Assembly (NCBI GenBank): GCA_037102815.1
Contig: BTPP01000001.1
Span: 5,729,001-5,793,000, forward strand
Reading direction: 5' to 3'
DNA from: Neurospora intermedia
Lineage: Eukaryota > Ascomycota > Sordariomycetes > Sordariales > Sordariaceae
Length of the DNA: 64,000 nt
This document shows, in pieces, positions 22,024-34,461 of this stretch. Both the position numbers and the translations under genes were made by a program. How positions within the stretch are numbered: position 1 is the stretch's first letter; each line of letters begins with the position of its first letter. A model generated the notes under the pieces. The model was not told the origin of the DNA. It worked only from the letters and a program-made list of their open reading frames with translations, and ran no database searches.

Positions 22024-23184
22024 GCTTCTTAACGCAAAGGCAGTAGTCGAACAGCTGACTCTTGCCTTGGTGAGAGGCAAACGAGATTAATGTGCGCGAA
22101 GTCTTGACAGCATGGTCGCGCCGGCGGACGCGCCAAGGTAGGAGAAGCGATGATATCAATGTTGTCGCGATTGAGCTGAGTCAAGAGGTGAGCTGAATGG
22201 AGGTCACATCGGGCTGGCGATAGTTTGACCGGGGAGCGTATGCACTAACTGAGGCGCGGCTGAAGTGTTTCTTTTCCGTCTGTCCAATTGAGGACGCGCG
22301 GGGTCAACGCATCTCCTCTGCCACCGACGGCCCCCCAGCTTCACGATCCTTGCCCTGGCTCTCCTTCTGCAGTGCTGTTTTCGCGCCGAGTTGGAGGATT
22401 ATTTTTATTTTAAACGACATTGGGACACGGGGTTATCAAAGTTGAGTTTCCTCGCCGTCGCTGTTGCGAAGTGGGATGCATTTCTCGATTGTGCAGAAGG
22501 ACGGAGACTCGAAACTCGTTCTTTGCGAGCGGAAGAATTTCGCATAGGAACTTTCCAGCAATCAAGGAATGATACTTTGGAGAAGGAACGAGATCGTTGG
22601 GTGGATTTCACGGAATGGAAGGAGCAGAGAAGAGAAGATGCTTCACGGCCCAATTTTGCTCCGAAGGGCCGAAATCTCGTGCTGGACACTGCAGATTCGA
22701 CTTCATTACAACAGCTTTCTCCCCAACACATGTGTCAAAACCATGATGACTCCTAACGGCAACTTTGGCTCTCCCCAATCCGGGCTCATGTGTGGTTTTG
22801 TTGCGGTTGTGCTTCTTCTCTTCGCCAGCAGACTGATAGGAATTGGCCATTCTTGAATCCAAGGCAGACCACTTCATGCTGGTTCCCATCTCCTTATCAG
22901 GTTTAGGTTTCATCTCATCTTCTTTATTTGTATGACTGATAAACCCAGCAGGTCATGACAGAACCTTGATTGTTTACCTTACCGGTGTGTTTGTGTGTTA
23001 TTTTCTTCTCGTGGTTCTCCAGTTCGCGAATCTTTTCCCTTAACCCCATTCTCGATCTCCGTTTCAGGTCTCTGCTTGATGCCCTAAACAAGATACAAAC
23101 CCCAAGACTCCATCACGAACTTCATCACCAGTTTCCTTCGTGAGCCACGAGAGGCTGCAAAATACACATCACCCCTTCATCACC
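21966..23184. other. Divergent promoter region, WW-like gene and 23.2-kb gene
   Basis: This 1.2-kb spacer lies between divergent starts. It holds the upstream ORF described separately. A 121-codon frame at 22391-22756 lacks family features and has a similar-sized frame opposite it, so it is not called. A pyrimidine-rich stretch near 22985-23110 fits a 5' leader for the plus-strand gene. Confidence 0.45.
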
Positions 23185-23747
23185 ATGGCCTCACCTACCT
23201 CGGAGCCGCCGTTTACCGGCGTCGTCGCTTTAGACTCCGCTCGCAGGACACTCTGCGTCATCATCGCAGGTATCTCTCACCGTCAATTCCACAGTGTCAC
23301 CCCTCAATACCCCCATACACACAAGGTGAAATCAAGCTGACACCGACCTCAAAAGACCGTGCCACCGATATCCACTACAGCGCCGAAGCCCTCCTTCGGC
23401 TCACTGAGCTTCTGCCCAGGAGCATCAGAGCGTCCGAAAACATCAACCAGGTCAGCCAGGTAGCAGAGTACTTTCTCTTGCCATCTTCAAAGCGCAACTC
23501 AGACCACCAGCGGAGGTCACGCTACATCGATGAAGCATGCGCCCTGTACCACACCATTGCCGAGGGCCTGGAAAGACTGCATATCAACGAAGATATTTAC
23601 CGTTTCAACTTGCAGAATCACGGTCACTTCTTTATGAATGAGGAAATTAGAAGCAAGAGACTGCTGAAAGTTTATAATGGTATTGGGTCGTTGTTGGAGA
23701 TTATGCTGGAGATAGAGCGAGAAGATGAGCAGATTTCCGGGGTGTAA
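23185..23747 (+). CDS. Small conserved-looking fungal protein, function unknown
   Basis: Two exons (23185-23269, 23326-23747) join through a 56-nt intron into 168 codons. The protein starts MASPTSEPPFTGVVALD and continues mostly helical and charged, with several Leu/Glu/Arg-rich stretches (ALLRLTELLPRSIRA; CALYHTIAEGLERL) and an acidic end (LEIEREDEQISGV). No signal peptide, membrane helix or known motif was seen. The splice restores a long open frame, which supports a real gene. A strong intron-like sequence follows the stop: GTATGT at 23769, GCTGAC, and CTCTAG ending at 23843. The transcript may therefore have an intron in its 3' UTR, or the reading frame may be longer in another isoform. 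I do not recognise the family. Confidence 0.65.
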
Positions 23748-26700
23748 GGGCCACCGGCTCGTACAAGTGTATGTTCTTAGGGTCTAGGTGTCATTGCAGG
23801 CAGGGTCTTCACCAGAGATGCTGACATGTTTACTTTCTCTAGGCGAACCCGATGTCTTCGTCAAGCTTGAGCCATTCTAGCCAGCCGGTTTGAGTCAATG
23901 AGGAGACGAAGATATCTGACGACGAGCTTAGGGGCCAGTTGTTTGACCGCGACAATTATTGTCATCCACAATCGTTGGTTGCTCAAGACCCTCACCTGAT
24001 GACGTTGGTCGGTTTGCGAGAGAATGGGGAGTTTTTTAGGCACGCGATCTTTGACAAGGGGAGTGAGAGCTGGCCAAACGAACTTCGTGACATGCTGTCG
24101 CTTACTGGTTTCAGCCTCTAATCTTGACAAGAAGAAAAACAGTGTGATACTGCGAATATTGGAATGGGGAATGGATAATCACTGAGTGTAGGTGGCTCTA
24201 GACGGTGGCCATGATGGTATAAACTCCCAGGCCTAGTGTCGAGTTTAAAGCTTGATTGATTATTGCTGGGAAGTTATTGCTGTCTTACTAGCGTCTCTGA
24301 TCTTGGGACTTCATCTGGCGCTTACTCTCGAAGGGAAAAAAAACTGGTTGAATTTCGACGTCACGCCAGTCAAGTACATAGGAATGAAATGGGGAATAAC
24401 ACATTCTCGAGCGTAGATTGTTCAAGGTCGAGGCTAGGAACTCGAGTCTTTTTGGGTCTACGCTAGGCGACGAGGTCAGCTCGTGATATTTACACATAAG
24501 AGTTTGGTATTTCTTTGTTTTGTTTTTTTTGTGGAAAAAAAGAAAGAAAGATAAGAAAAAAAGAAGAAGACATTCTATGGCCACTCGACACAGAGCGAAA
24601 CCTGTCCAGAGATCAGGTTCGTTTCTATAAGTAGAGGTATCTTGGTGGCCTCCAGGATGGTAGTCAAGTCGGTCACGACCGGTGGGAAACATATTATATA
24701 CTCTTTCGGTAGTAAACATCATGCGAACAACCGTGGCAGATGGTGTTTACACTTTTCTGGTATGGCATTCTTTCTACAAATCTAGCCAACGCAGTACGAA
24801 TGTATCTTGATCAAAGGTTAGCATTCATTTGTGAAGACAGGTCATACTGAGCAGCTGCTTTCCATGTAAGCAAGCAAGTACTGTTCCCTCGAGCCTGAAA
24901 GTGTCGATTATCGAAGAACAACAACAAACGTCTCTCAACAAGATCAAAAGTCCCCAACATTTTGACCAGCAGAGAACCTTGCCTCAAAGAAAGTCGAGAA
25001 CACACAAGAAAAGCTCAGCAGTAAGCGAGGTCACCGAAAAAAAAAAAAAAAAAAAACTTGTGTTCGCTCATTCACATCGTCGTATCTCATTTCTCGTGTC
25101 CACTCATTGCTAGCTACAACCGAAAGCCAAAATCCAAAAATATAAACGAGCATCATAACGCTTCAAACTCCCTGGACATCAATGCCCAACCGAACAGGCC
25201 CCGCAAAGAAACCCAACGACAGACAGCCAGCCCTCCCACCATGTACTTTTTGCCTCTCCATACCAAACATAGACCTCAGGTCCATGTATGCAATTGATAC
25301 CCAAAGGCCATCCCGCGTGTTCCTCTTTTCATAAACCTTCATCAATCAATCGATCCGTCAATCGTTATGTCATGCCATGTCATATCAGTTCAAGTGTTGG
25401 ATGAGGGTACCTTGGAAAAGGATATGGGTGTCAGGGAGGCGTCAGTCAAAGAAAAGAAAGTCAGCGTCCCAACGAGCAAGTCCGTGCCGTCTTTTTGCAT
25501 GCTATCCACATGGTCGGAACGGTAGCGAGACGTCAGTCAGTCGGTTCAGAAAGAGGGAACCATTGAGACAGAGACTGCCACCGCTCTCGATACCCTCTTC
25601 TTCCTGAGTTCCGTTTCCCCCGGTACGGTCCCAGCTCGGTGTTGTCGAGGAATGGTGGCGTGTAGTTGTTGTGTCTGTAGGTAAGGTGTGTCATGGAATC
25701 CCACGGACGGCTGATGTAAGGAATGCCCGCGACTGTTGCTCCCATCGCTTCGTTTGCTGGCTGGTGAACCGGTGTCACTCTCGTTACCACTGCTGCTGCT
25801 GCGGTTGCTGAGGGTGTTGGAATAAAGTTGGAGCCAGGGCCTGAATCAGGGGGCCAGCGGCACGGCGGGGTCGGGGCTGAAAGGTTCGTATTCGGTAGGT
25901 CTAGTGACCACTCGTTACTCCCACAAATCAGCCAATCCAAGCCAGCTATCATGCAATATGCCCATGGATGAGAGCTACCTGATTGCCGCTTTGGTTACCG
26001 ATGTTCAAACTTCAAGCAGTGTGTTGAACGCAGCTGTGCTGGACTCTTGCTGGCGATTTGTTGTAGTGTCGGAGCATTGAGATTTTAGATCGGTCTGTAC
26101 CTTGATCACTGGACTCTTTCTGGTACTTCCTTCCTTCCTTGGCAGTATCGGCTATACCCGGCGGCACCGAACTACCCCCGCTGCTCCCAACAGACAGGGC
26201 AGAGAAGCAAAGTCAGTAGATGATAAGTGCTCGTGGGTAGCATTTGCCGTGATGTGCCGCAATACCACACCCACCCAACCCGATCTGCAAGCAGATCTAT
26301 ACCGAAATCAGTTATCATAGCGACTGTGACACGAGAGTCTTCCCGATTCTCGACCGGGGAGGATACTTCGTGAGGCCGGATGTGATGAAAGGTAGAAGGG
26401 GTGTGTTGCTGTCTGTGGTCATGATATCCCACCAACGAGAAGAGCAAGAACGCGCTGCGACAGCCGAGCTTCTGGACTTCATCCCTCTTGGTGGGTATTC
26501 CCAATACCGACTGATGGGCGAACTTTCGCGTGCGGCATAGATGTGCGTTCTGCTTGTATTTCCTCGTTTGGCCAGCCCCGCAGCAGTGGGCGTCAATGTG
26601 TTCGGTGCGCAGATGAATTACCGGGAGCTCCCGACCGCGGTTTCGTTCCTTCGTCTACCGTTTGGTGCTACCCGAAGGGTATCCTTACTCTTTGCTTCAT

Positions 26701-26791
26701 GTCATCACTTTCAGCTCCAATACCACGGTCATGTGAAAGATGCCCAACAAGCCGTCAAAGTGGGATGGATATGTGAGTGTAACAAATGCCC
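23748..26791. other. Spacer between the 23.2-kb gene and the bZIP gene
   Basis: Three kilobases with no firmly supported gene. It holds the candidate 3' UTR intron (23769-23843) and an open, ATG-less stretch at 23894-24121 that reads somewhat like protein. An A20 run lies at 25037-25056. A 139-codon minus-strand frame at 25533-25952 has Ala/Pro-biased composition and no recognisable domain. The right end should hold the 3' UTR of the bZIP gene. Confidence 0.45.
25037..25056 (+). repeat. Run of 20 A
   Basis: A homopolymer in a spacer. No coding relevance was seen. Confidence 0.9.
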
Positions 26792-27603
26792 TTAGGCTGT
26801 CTTCCCAAACATATGATACCCTCCGTTCGCGCTCAACTCATGGTACGCGTACAAGTCCAGATCAAATCCAGTGCTGCTCAGTGCCGTACTCGTTGTCGGC
26901 AGCGTCGAATGCTGGTAAGTCAGGTTGTTGGCGGTTGGATAACCAATGTTCTTGAATTGAGAGGCTTTGAGCGCCTCATATTCAGCCTGGAGCGCAGCGT
27001 AAGCTTGGCCAAGGGCATTGTTGTGTTGTTTGGCGTCATTGAGCATCTGCTCGAGGTCCTTTATCCGTTGGTCCTTGCGTTCGCGATAAGCTCTCTGGGA
27101 AGCGCGGTTTTGGGCTCTTCGACGCTGTTGAAAGGCATTAGGTTAATTTTGTCCGGACAGCCATTGTTTGTTCTTACAGATCTGAGCAGGAACAACACAA
27201 GATCCATCACATACCGACAGGACAGACGGAGGTGCATTCTTATACCGGTTTTCTCTTTTTCTCTTAGGCTTCTGCTCCAGGGTCGGTTGCTGCGAGGACT
27301 CATCGTCCGTCTCCAGGCCTTGATAGGTGCCGGCATGTATATTGGGGTCCATTAGGGAAGCCACATCGTGCTGTCACGCTACTGTTAGTCTCCCAAAAAG
27401 CACGAACGGGCGTTGTATATACTCACTGGTGAGCTGACTGAGCTTTGAGATCCCGAAGAGTGTACGTCAAGATATTGATCAGATTCCGCATACATGTACC
27501 GAAAAGAACTCTCAGAAGTCGGCATATCGACCAAGTGGTTGAAGTCCTCCATTGCACAATGCTGTTGGCTCGTAACAGGGTACCGTTGACAAGATTTTGA
27601 CAT
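26792..27603 (-). CDS. AP-1-like bZIP transcription factor
   Basis: Three exons (27603-27427, 27370-27215, 27124-26792) encode 221 residues. Intron 1 has donor GTGAGT and branch ACTAAC; intron 2 has donor GTATGT. Exon 3 opens exactly at the basic region: RRAQNRASQRAYRERK (residues 112-127), which has the NRxxQRxxR spacing of fungal AP-1/YAP-like factors. A zipper follows with heptad positions L134, A141, L148, L155 and L162. The N-terminal 110 residues are Ser/Gln/Asp-rich with a basic KPKRKREN stretch before the intron, a likely nuclear signal. The short C-terminus lacks the Cys-rich redox domains of Yap1. It could be a stress-type or developmental regulator; the target genes cannot be read from the sequence. 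A TATA-like element lies 165 bases upstream and the leader has no ATG. Confidence 0.93.
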
Positions 27604-30600
27604 CTATGCAACGACGGAAAAAAATCTTGTGATATGCCTCCCGAACTTGTTGAACAAATAGAAGGAGGGTCAAGTATCGAGCGTTGCTGAATATGGAGTG
27701 GATTCTGACGCCTGGTGTGTGAGGATCTCAAGACCCGTTCGCCATTCGAAATTCCCAGGGGCCCCGTTATTATATACCCATCCGAAGGGACGAGTATCTC
27801 CTGACTCCTAGCTACGCCGGGCAACCTATTACCCAATGCGGATGGCCCCGTTGAAAGCAGTGACGGCAAGGCAAGATAATGTGGTCCAGCCATCCTATAG
27901 AGTCCCCAGACACCCCCGAAGTCTGTCTTTTGAGTATAGCCTGAGCAAGAAGTCCACAATTTAGCCCAAATTTAGAGTCTCAACTGTGCATTTTGGTCCA
28001 CGATGGAGATAATTCGGTGTGCACATCTGAATGTCATAATGCAGGTGCGAAATTTTTGCGTGTAACGCCAATATCGAAGAGAGCTGACAGGGGTGTATGT
28101 ATGGAACTCGCATCTACACCACTGCGGGAGACGCTTCTGGTGTACAAAGACCTCTTAAGTGCCATGAAATTGTGTTTTTGGTACAGAGAGAGCTTCAACT
28201 TTGACAGTAAGCAGTGTACAGGCGTCCGACTTGGGGTGGCCAGTTTGCCCAACCCAAGACTCCAAGAAGTGCAAGGTACCATAAGCGAAGTCTGACAAGT
28301 GTTAAGCCTCTCCATTGCCTTATCAGGAAACTAAGGTGCGACTTTGAGAGGTAGCTTCGTGTCGACGGTCATCCTGGGTCAATATCAACACTGGATGGAT
28401 GCTCAACATCACCATATCCAATATGTGCCCCGCTGCCGTACGGCCCTGCCGAAGACGACCAGTTTGAGCCTCTCTCTGCTGTACCACCACACGCTCACAT
28501 CGCTGGATGGGTGCGGAACCCTAGGCAACTGAATTCTTCCTTCAACCAAGGACCCCCAATTTGACTTGACTGGAATGAGGTAAGGCCGGACTTCAACGAT
28601 GCAAGCGCAAACGGTGCGATTAGTGAACCATTAGTTGGGCTTTATGCCAAGCCCGAACACTATAGGTGGCGGAGGTTGCATCTAAAAAGACAAGTACGGA
28701 CACTGTGGAAATGGTGTGAAACCATTGGGTAACTTCTCTAGGTGAAGCATGGTGGTGCTCTTAGACGATGGACCTCACTGTAGTTCGCTGTAGGTACGAT
28801 TTCCCAATATCACACGTGGATCGATGGGAGCTCTCGCCTCGAGCCCGAAGTGTTTCTCGGCGTCATCGCTTCCATGATCTAGCACCAGATAGCTGGGCTT
28901 AATCGCTACTCTCATGCTCAGAAAGGAAGACCGTCAACGTCCGTATGATAAGCCGATCATGGAACTTGAACAGAACTGTGACAAAGCCAATTATCATGGG
29001 TCTGGGCCGATGCAGATGTGTCTTGGTGATGATAGACATCTTCGGTCGAGGAAATCTTGCTTAGGATATTGTTGTGGCACCAGTTTCCCCACAACTTCAG
29101 CCCTACAGCGGCGATGCTTTTCAGATGCGTTGAAGACAGAGCAAGAAGATCATGCTAAGGAAGAGTGGTAACGTTTCCGGTGCCTTTCTGCGTGATGGAT
29201 GCGTGTGATCTCATATGGCCAGTGCGTCAAACGGCAATTCCGTACCGTCTTCTCATCCCGAAGTGATCCAATGATAAGTGAGAATCTTCGGTACGTCCCG
29301 GTTGCAGTGCAGCATCATGCGGTAGTACATAGCAATAGTATTAACGGATGGTAGTTTGGGCGAAAATGAGCCGTCGGTTGTCATTGCCCAGTCTAGGGTA
29401 TCTGGTCACGTCCCTTGCTGACCCAGCGGATTTCTAGAAATAAATCTGCATAGTCGTCAAAGAGTCTCGTATTCTCGCTTCTCCAAAGGATCCGGGTGTA
29501 GTCGGCTTGATAACCAAACTTGGCCTAGATACAACACTGCGGGATACTAAAGGGTATCATTTCGGTTCTGACAGCATACAATATCTGTGGGTGATGGGTT
29601 TCGAGACAGGAAAATCTAGCCCCGGACACGCCACGAGGATGGGATGGACGCCCCCCAAGAGCCACCGATGACCCCATCTCAGGCAGCCTCATTCTTTGTA
29701 ATTCTATTCGCCAATTCTTTTGATTCTCCATCTCACCCTTGCACTTAAGGATGACACTGCGGCAGAGGTGGGCGGCCATGTGTCTGTCATCCGCATTCTC
29801 TGCGGCGGCAGCCGAAGTGCGGATCTTGGGCCGTCGTGGCCGTGCGGTTGCAGGTGAATTGATCGTTGTTGGCCCATGGAACGTATGTAGCACAGTATTC
29901 ATCGTGAATATTGAGTTACCGAGAGGATTTCTCCGAATTTTGTTTCACATTCGAAAGGAATAAGCTCAGAGATGAGAGAGGGCAATAACATCCAGGTCTG
30001 TAGCCGACGAGATCGACATACAGGGTTGGACTAGCCATGGAGTTGCTTGCTCTTCCGCCCAAGTACGGTATGATTGGATGTTGGTCCGGTTGAAGCGTGT
30101 TGAGAAGGAGTATCGTAAGTATCACGGTAGCTTACTTCCTTACTCAAGTGCGCTTCTTGAGTATCTTGGCATGTTTGAGCTATGTCTTTGAATCCAAGTA
30201 AAACGTTACACAGCGCACAATGGTGGATGTGGCGAGGTGACGATTGGACATGACGATGGCTGATAAGCGAGGAACGTACTGATGGAGGAGACAGTGATGT
30301 CTGTACGTCTAGTGCAAGGTACATGATCTGTTCGTTGAAGAAGCTCCACATCTGAGTGCCCTGTTGAACCACTTGACCAGGAAGAAAAGCGACTGCCTAA
30401 ACTTTATCTGTCGTACTTGAGACCTGATGCTTGACGATGAGAAAGAGTGGTTCCAGCCTCCCGTATGTTTGGCGCGGCAACATGTGGCTTCAAGATGAGA
30501 AGGACCCTTAACGTACAACCCCTATGATAGATCACAATAGGGCTCGAATGCTGATAAGGGCCGGGAAACGCCAGACTTGTAGCGAGAGGACCACTGAGAG

Positions 30601-31883
30601 TCTTGGTCTTCAGCTTAAGTTAAAGATGAGCATGCCGTAATCCAACTGCATCAAAGAATACTCGGCCAGCCGAGTATCTGGATGTGAATTATGGCTCTTT
30701 ATCTGACCATATACCACAAAAGTTCCTTTCTGGAAGCAAGGCTGCCGGAGTGCTGGGGGTGTATCCGTTAATTGCGTAATTCAAGCTCGATGATGAACGA
30801 GTGACGACAAACTATCTTTTCAGGCAATTCACGTGACTGTAATTCTTTCAAGGAGTTGTCGCTGTTGGGCCGGGGTGAGATAGTCGTTGCATTGGAGGAG
30901 ATGTGACCAGCACTTCGGGAGGAGTATAGATGTCTGTCCATTCAAGGGAAAGACAAGAGAACCACCGGCAAGCGGATATTTGGGAGTGATTCCGCGGGGG
31001 GCTGGCAAGGCTGTCGATGTCGCACATATCCACATCATGCGGGCTGCTCTAGGCACCTTGAAAAGCCAAATACGATCAGAGCTTGTAACGGTGCGGCCCT
31101 AGACGAAAATGGCTCGGTGAAAGCAAGCCACAACGAGAACTTCAACATCGAAATAGCGCTGAAATATCATGGCGAATTTTCTGAGGCATCCATCACTTTC
31201 ACGAATCGTCCTGAAAATATCCGATCACCGAACAACTCCGAGAGACACAAAATGGAAGCGTCTGATGATTTGCCTTTTCCGATTTCGTCAACTGGTACAT
31301 AGGTGAGTGACACTGGGGTCAGACGCTCGAGCCGTCGGCATACGCACCCTATGTGTGCTAGTTTGTATTCCATTGAGTTTCCCACCATTGGAGGGCTGTA
31401 TCCGGAGGACGCCACTGATCCTACCCTACTCGCAACCCAACATGTAAACTGGCCGATGCCTTGGAATATAGCGGTGAAGCTAACAATTTTCGAGTTCGAG
31501 GGACGGCGCATCGAAAATAATAACTTGGATTTTTCGCTGGCGATAATGGATAGCGTTGCCAATAATCTTCACCATGTACAGTCTTGAGATAGAGAGCCGA
31601 CGCGCCTACGCCAGCACCACGGAAACCTGAACCTTGATGACAGGAAGGTTTTGAACGCGGCATAACGAATACGCCATGATTGCATATTTCAGGATATTGA
31701 TTCGGATCCAACTATCCTAGCTGAAGGTGGGTGCATGTGCCAGTGGACTGTGGTGCGGTGCGTATCTCCGTGGAATACCAGGGCGGCAGCGTCTGCGATG
31801 CAGGTTCCCTGACATCAATGAGCTGGTGAAGACGCTGATCCTCTTTTGCGGTTGAGCAGTGGCACATTGAATCCAGGACTCCA
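27604..31883. other. 4.3-kb gene-poor region upstream of bZIP
   Basis: Apart from the bZIP promoter at its left end, no gene is supported. Base composition is balanced, so it is not an obviously AT-rich relic of repeat-induced mutation. Short frames around 30887-31102, 31117-31302 and 31303-31587 (+) read partly like protein but do not join with good splice sites into anything recognised. It could hold a long regulatory region, a non-coding RNA or a decayed gene. Confidence 0.4.
27767..27778 (-). promoter_or_regulatory. TATA box of the bZIP gene
   Basis: The minus strand reads GGGTATATAATAA about 165 bases before the start codon, after a G-rich segment. Position and sequence suit a TATA box. 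The stretch between about 27740 and the start codon has no upstream ATG. Confidence 0.55.
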
Positions 31884-33620
31884 CTACGACGACGTCGACA
31901 GCGCCCGCAAGCCGTCCTCGGCTTGGGTCACGCCCTCTTCAAACTCGAGGCTCCTGCTCATCTCAATGGCTTTTTCGAACAGACGACGAGCCTCAGTGAC
32001 ATTGCCGGTCAGACGAGCAATGCTGGCCAGGTTGCACAATGAGGTAGCGCAAGCCTGATCGCATTCGGGGGTCCGATCATCGCCCTTTGGCTCATTGGCG
32101 TGTTGTCGAGCGTTCTTTGCCCAGCGCTTTGCTGCCTCGAGATACGCAGTTCTTTTCTGGGCTGGTGTTGCGGAAGCCACTTCTTCACCCATCAGGGTAT
32201 CCACTTGGCTTTGGCCAGCAGGCATTATAGGGTGCTGCGCAAAGCAAGCGGCAATGTTGTTCACTGAATGAGATTGTCAGCTTAGTTGTGCGCAAATATC
32301 CGCCACCGAGGATAATGCGTGGTGGAAACTTACTGATAGTAGCGCTGTGGCACTGGTGTTGAGACAACCGAAGGGCTTGGAAGAAGAGCGGCAGAGCCAG
32401 GTGGAATTGCGACTTGGCCTCGTAGCTATGTCCCAAAGCTGCAATATTCAACGTTAGCGGGTTGTGGTCAGGTTGAGACTGTGAAACGAGGCGGGAAAAC
32501 TGAGAACACTTACATTCCAAGGCACCGCCAATCTCCTCCGAACTCATCCACTTGCCTTCTCCCTCCTTGAGGCCCTCGACAGTCCGTCTACGAAGCTCGT
32601 TGAGAGCGGTTTCGACGGACCAGATCAGGCGTTCGTGGGCCTCCTCGGGCTTGGCGAGGTAGAAGGAGTAGAGGTTGGCAAGCTTGACATTGATTCCAAC
32701 AGCCTTGCCAAGAATGCGAGTCCGCCTGCCCCAGATGGTCTCGGGAGTTTCCTCCTGCTTGGACTCTTTAGCGGCGGCAGGCTGCTCAGCTGGATCCTGG
32801 GGCACCACAGGCGGTAGTAGTGATGGCGGGATCTTTCCTCCTTCCTTGACGCTCTTCTCCATGAGGTCAACCCAGCGCTTGCAGTCGCCCGAGAGATTCT
32901 CTAGCACCTTGACCGCGTTGTCGTAGCTCCCAATCTTCTCGAGCCAAGCCGCAAGCTCGATCTTGATGCCCATGACTTCGTCAGAAAAGGTATCGAGGTG
33001 GAGTTCATCACACAGCTCAAGAGCCTGCTTCCAGTACTTGAGGGCCATCTGCTGGTCGGGATTGTAGTTGCTGTAGTACAATGCCCGGCGCAGAGCTTTT
33101 GCAATGGGAGGAGGGTATTTAGTGAACTGCTCTGAGTAGAAGTAGGTGAAGTAAACCCGAACGATATACACCATGACAACAGCAAGTGCAGCAAGCCTGG
33201 ATAACGATTAGCATCATGAAGAGGACAGGAATTGGCTCAAGTATATACGTACAAGACCAGAGCAAAGACCAGCTCTTCGGGGTTCTGACGAAGCATAGTC
33301 TTGAAGGTACCATTTCGGAAATTTCTCTTGAGACCACGGAGGTTTTCCACAGCAGCCCCAAGTATGAGACGAGGGATCTGCGAAAGGGGAACGGGCTGGG
33401 GCTGAGGCGAGAACTTCTTGTTGGTGTTGTTCTTGTCTACCAACGTCCTCGATGTTGTTTGAAGGGAGCGACATTGTGGAGAAGTCACGGAGCGATGGGC
33501 GACGAGAGGGCGAGCATTGTGTATTTGGCCGCGCCTGATGAGCTCAAGACGAAGAAGAAGAGGGGATCCAGATGGTGAGCCGCGAAGGGATCCAAAAGCA
33601 GAAAGACGTGCGAGGGACAT
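31884..33620 (-). CDS. MGR3: MGR3-like mitochondrial TPR protein
   Basis: Four exons (33620-33253, 33196-32514, 32438-32334, 32263-31884) join to 511 residues with every junction in frame. The N-terminus (MSLARLSAFGSLRG, Arg/Ser-rich, almost no acid residues to about 60) is a mitochondrial presequence. A single membrane helix is assembled across the first splice (ALVLLAALAVVMVYIVRV, about 117-138). The rest is helical repeats of TPR type: ALKYWKQALELCDEL, AAWLEKIGSYDNAVKVLENL, LGHSYEAKSQFHLALPLFFQAL, ATSLCNLASIARLTGNVTEA. The layout matches yeast Mgr3, an inner-membrane adaptor that delivers substrates to the i-AAA protease Yme1. It diverges from the DAP1 gene over 841 bases. Family membership is fairly sure; the protease link is from the yeast homologue. 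Confidence 0.85.
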
Positions 33621-34461
33621 GACCGCGGTTTCTCAAAGGTAGAGACGGGAGTTGTCCTCAAGTTCCTTCCTGAACGCTGACTGGAGCAGCGATATGCAAA
33701 TGGGAGATGAAGAGCTCAATGGAGCTATGGAATTGACAATTGAAGCATCAACAAAATTACAAGATAGCAATCAGAAAGAAATTCGAAGTCGCTTAGAGCA
33801 ATCCAAAAATCCTCATGCGTAGATTGGCCGAGATGTTGGATTGTCTTTTTTTGAGGTGACGTTGAAAAAGATGCATGGATGTCGTTTGAAGCTTTGGGGA
33901 GCTACTTCCATGCCCTGCTTGAGTGCTTGGCGACCTGGCGGACTGCTGTGGACTTTCCCCCGCAGTGTGGTAACATGGGGAGACTCTGAGGGTCCACCCC
34001 GAGGTCCCCAACAGCCGTCGCCAACTGCAAGTCATCTCCTTTCAACCCCTGTCCCTGCCTGTCCGCTCGTTCCTGCCGTTGCCGTTCCGAGGTTCAAGAA
34101 CCCCCCCGGTCCGCCAGCGGCGTTCCAAGCTTGGCGCTTGTGGCCGAGTTCAGTTGACGCCGTCACCAAGAATTGCGTGCGACTGAGATTCAGATTGCTC
34201 TTTCCAAGAATCATCACCATTCAGCTTTTAAGTACACAATCGTCAAGCTCTTGCCATTTCTCCACAGGTATGTTCACTCGAACTTTTCGCTCAGGGTAAT
34301 CGCGATTTGCCGTTCATGTGGATGGGCTTATCACCGATGCCTTTTGGTTGACGAGTCCTCTTTCCACTTTGAAATGGCTGCGTGAACAATGAATGGTTTT
34401 TATGGTACAGGTCACTGATTATGAGATTCAGTAATAAATATTTTATCATTTTATCCTCACA
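33621..34461. other. Divergent promoter region, MGR3-like and DAP1-like genes
   Basis: An 841-base spacer between two start codons, so both promoters lie here. It is AT-rich next to the DAP1 start (near 34420-34455). Open frames inside lack recognisable content. Confidence 0.5.

Noticed and set aside
22391-22756. 121-codon plus-strand frame in a divergent promoter
   Set aside because: A similar-sized frame lies opposite it, no domain or homologous motif was recognised, and it sits between two divergent starts.
25533-25952. 139-codon minus-strand frame
   Set aside because: Composition is biased (Pro, Ala, Thr, Arg), with no domain, no splice partners and no conserved-looking motif.
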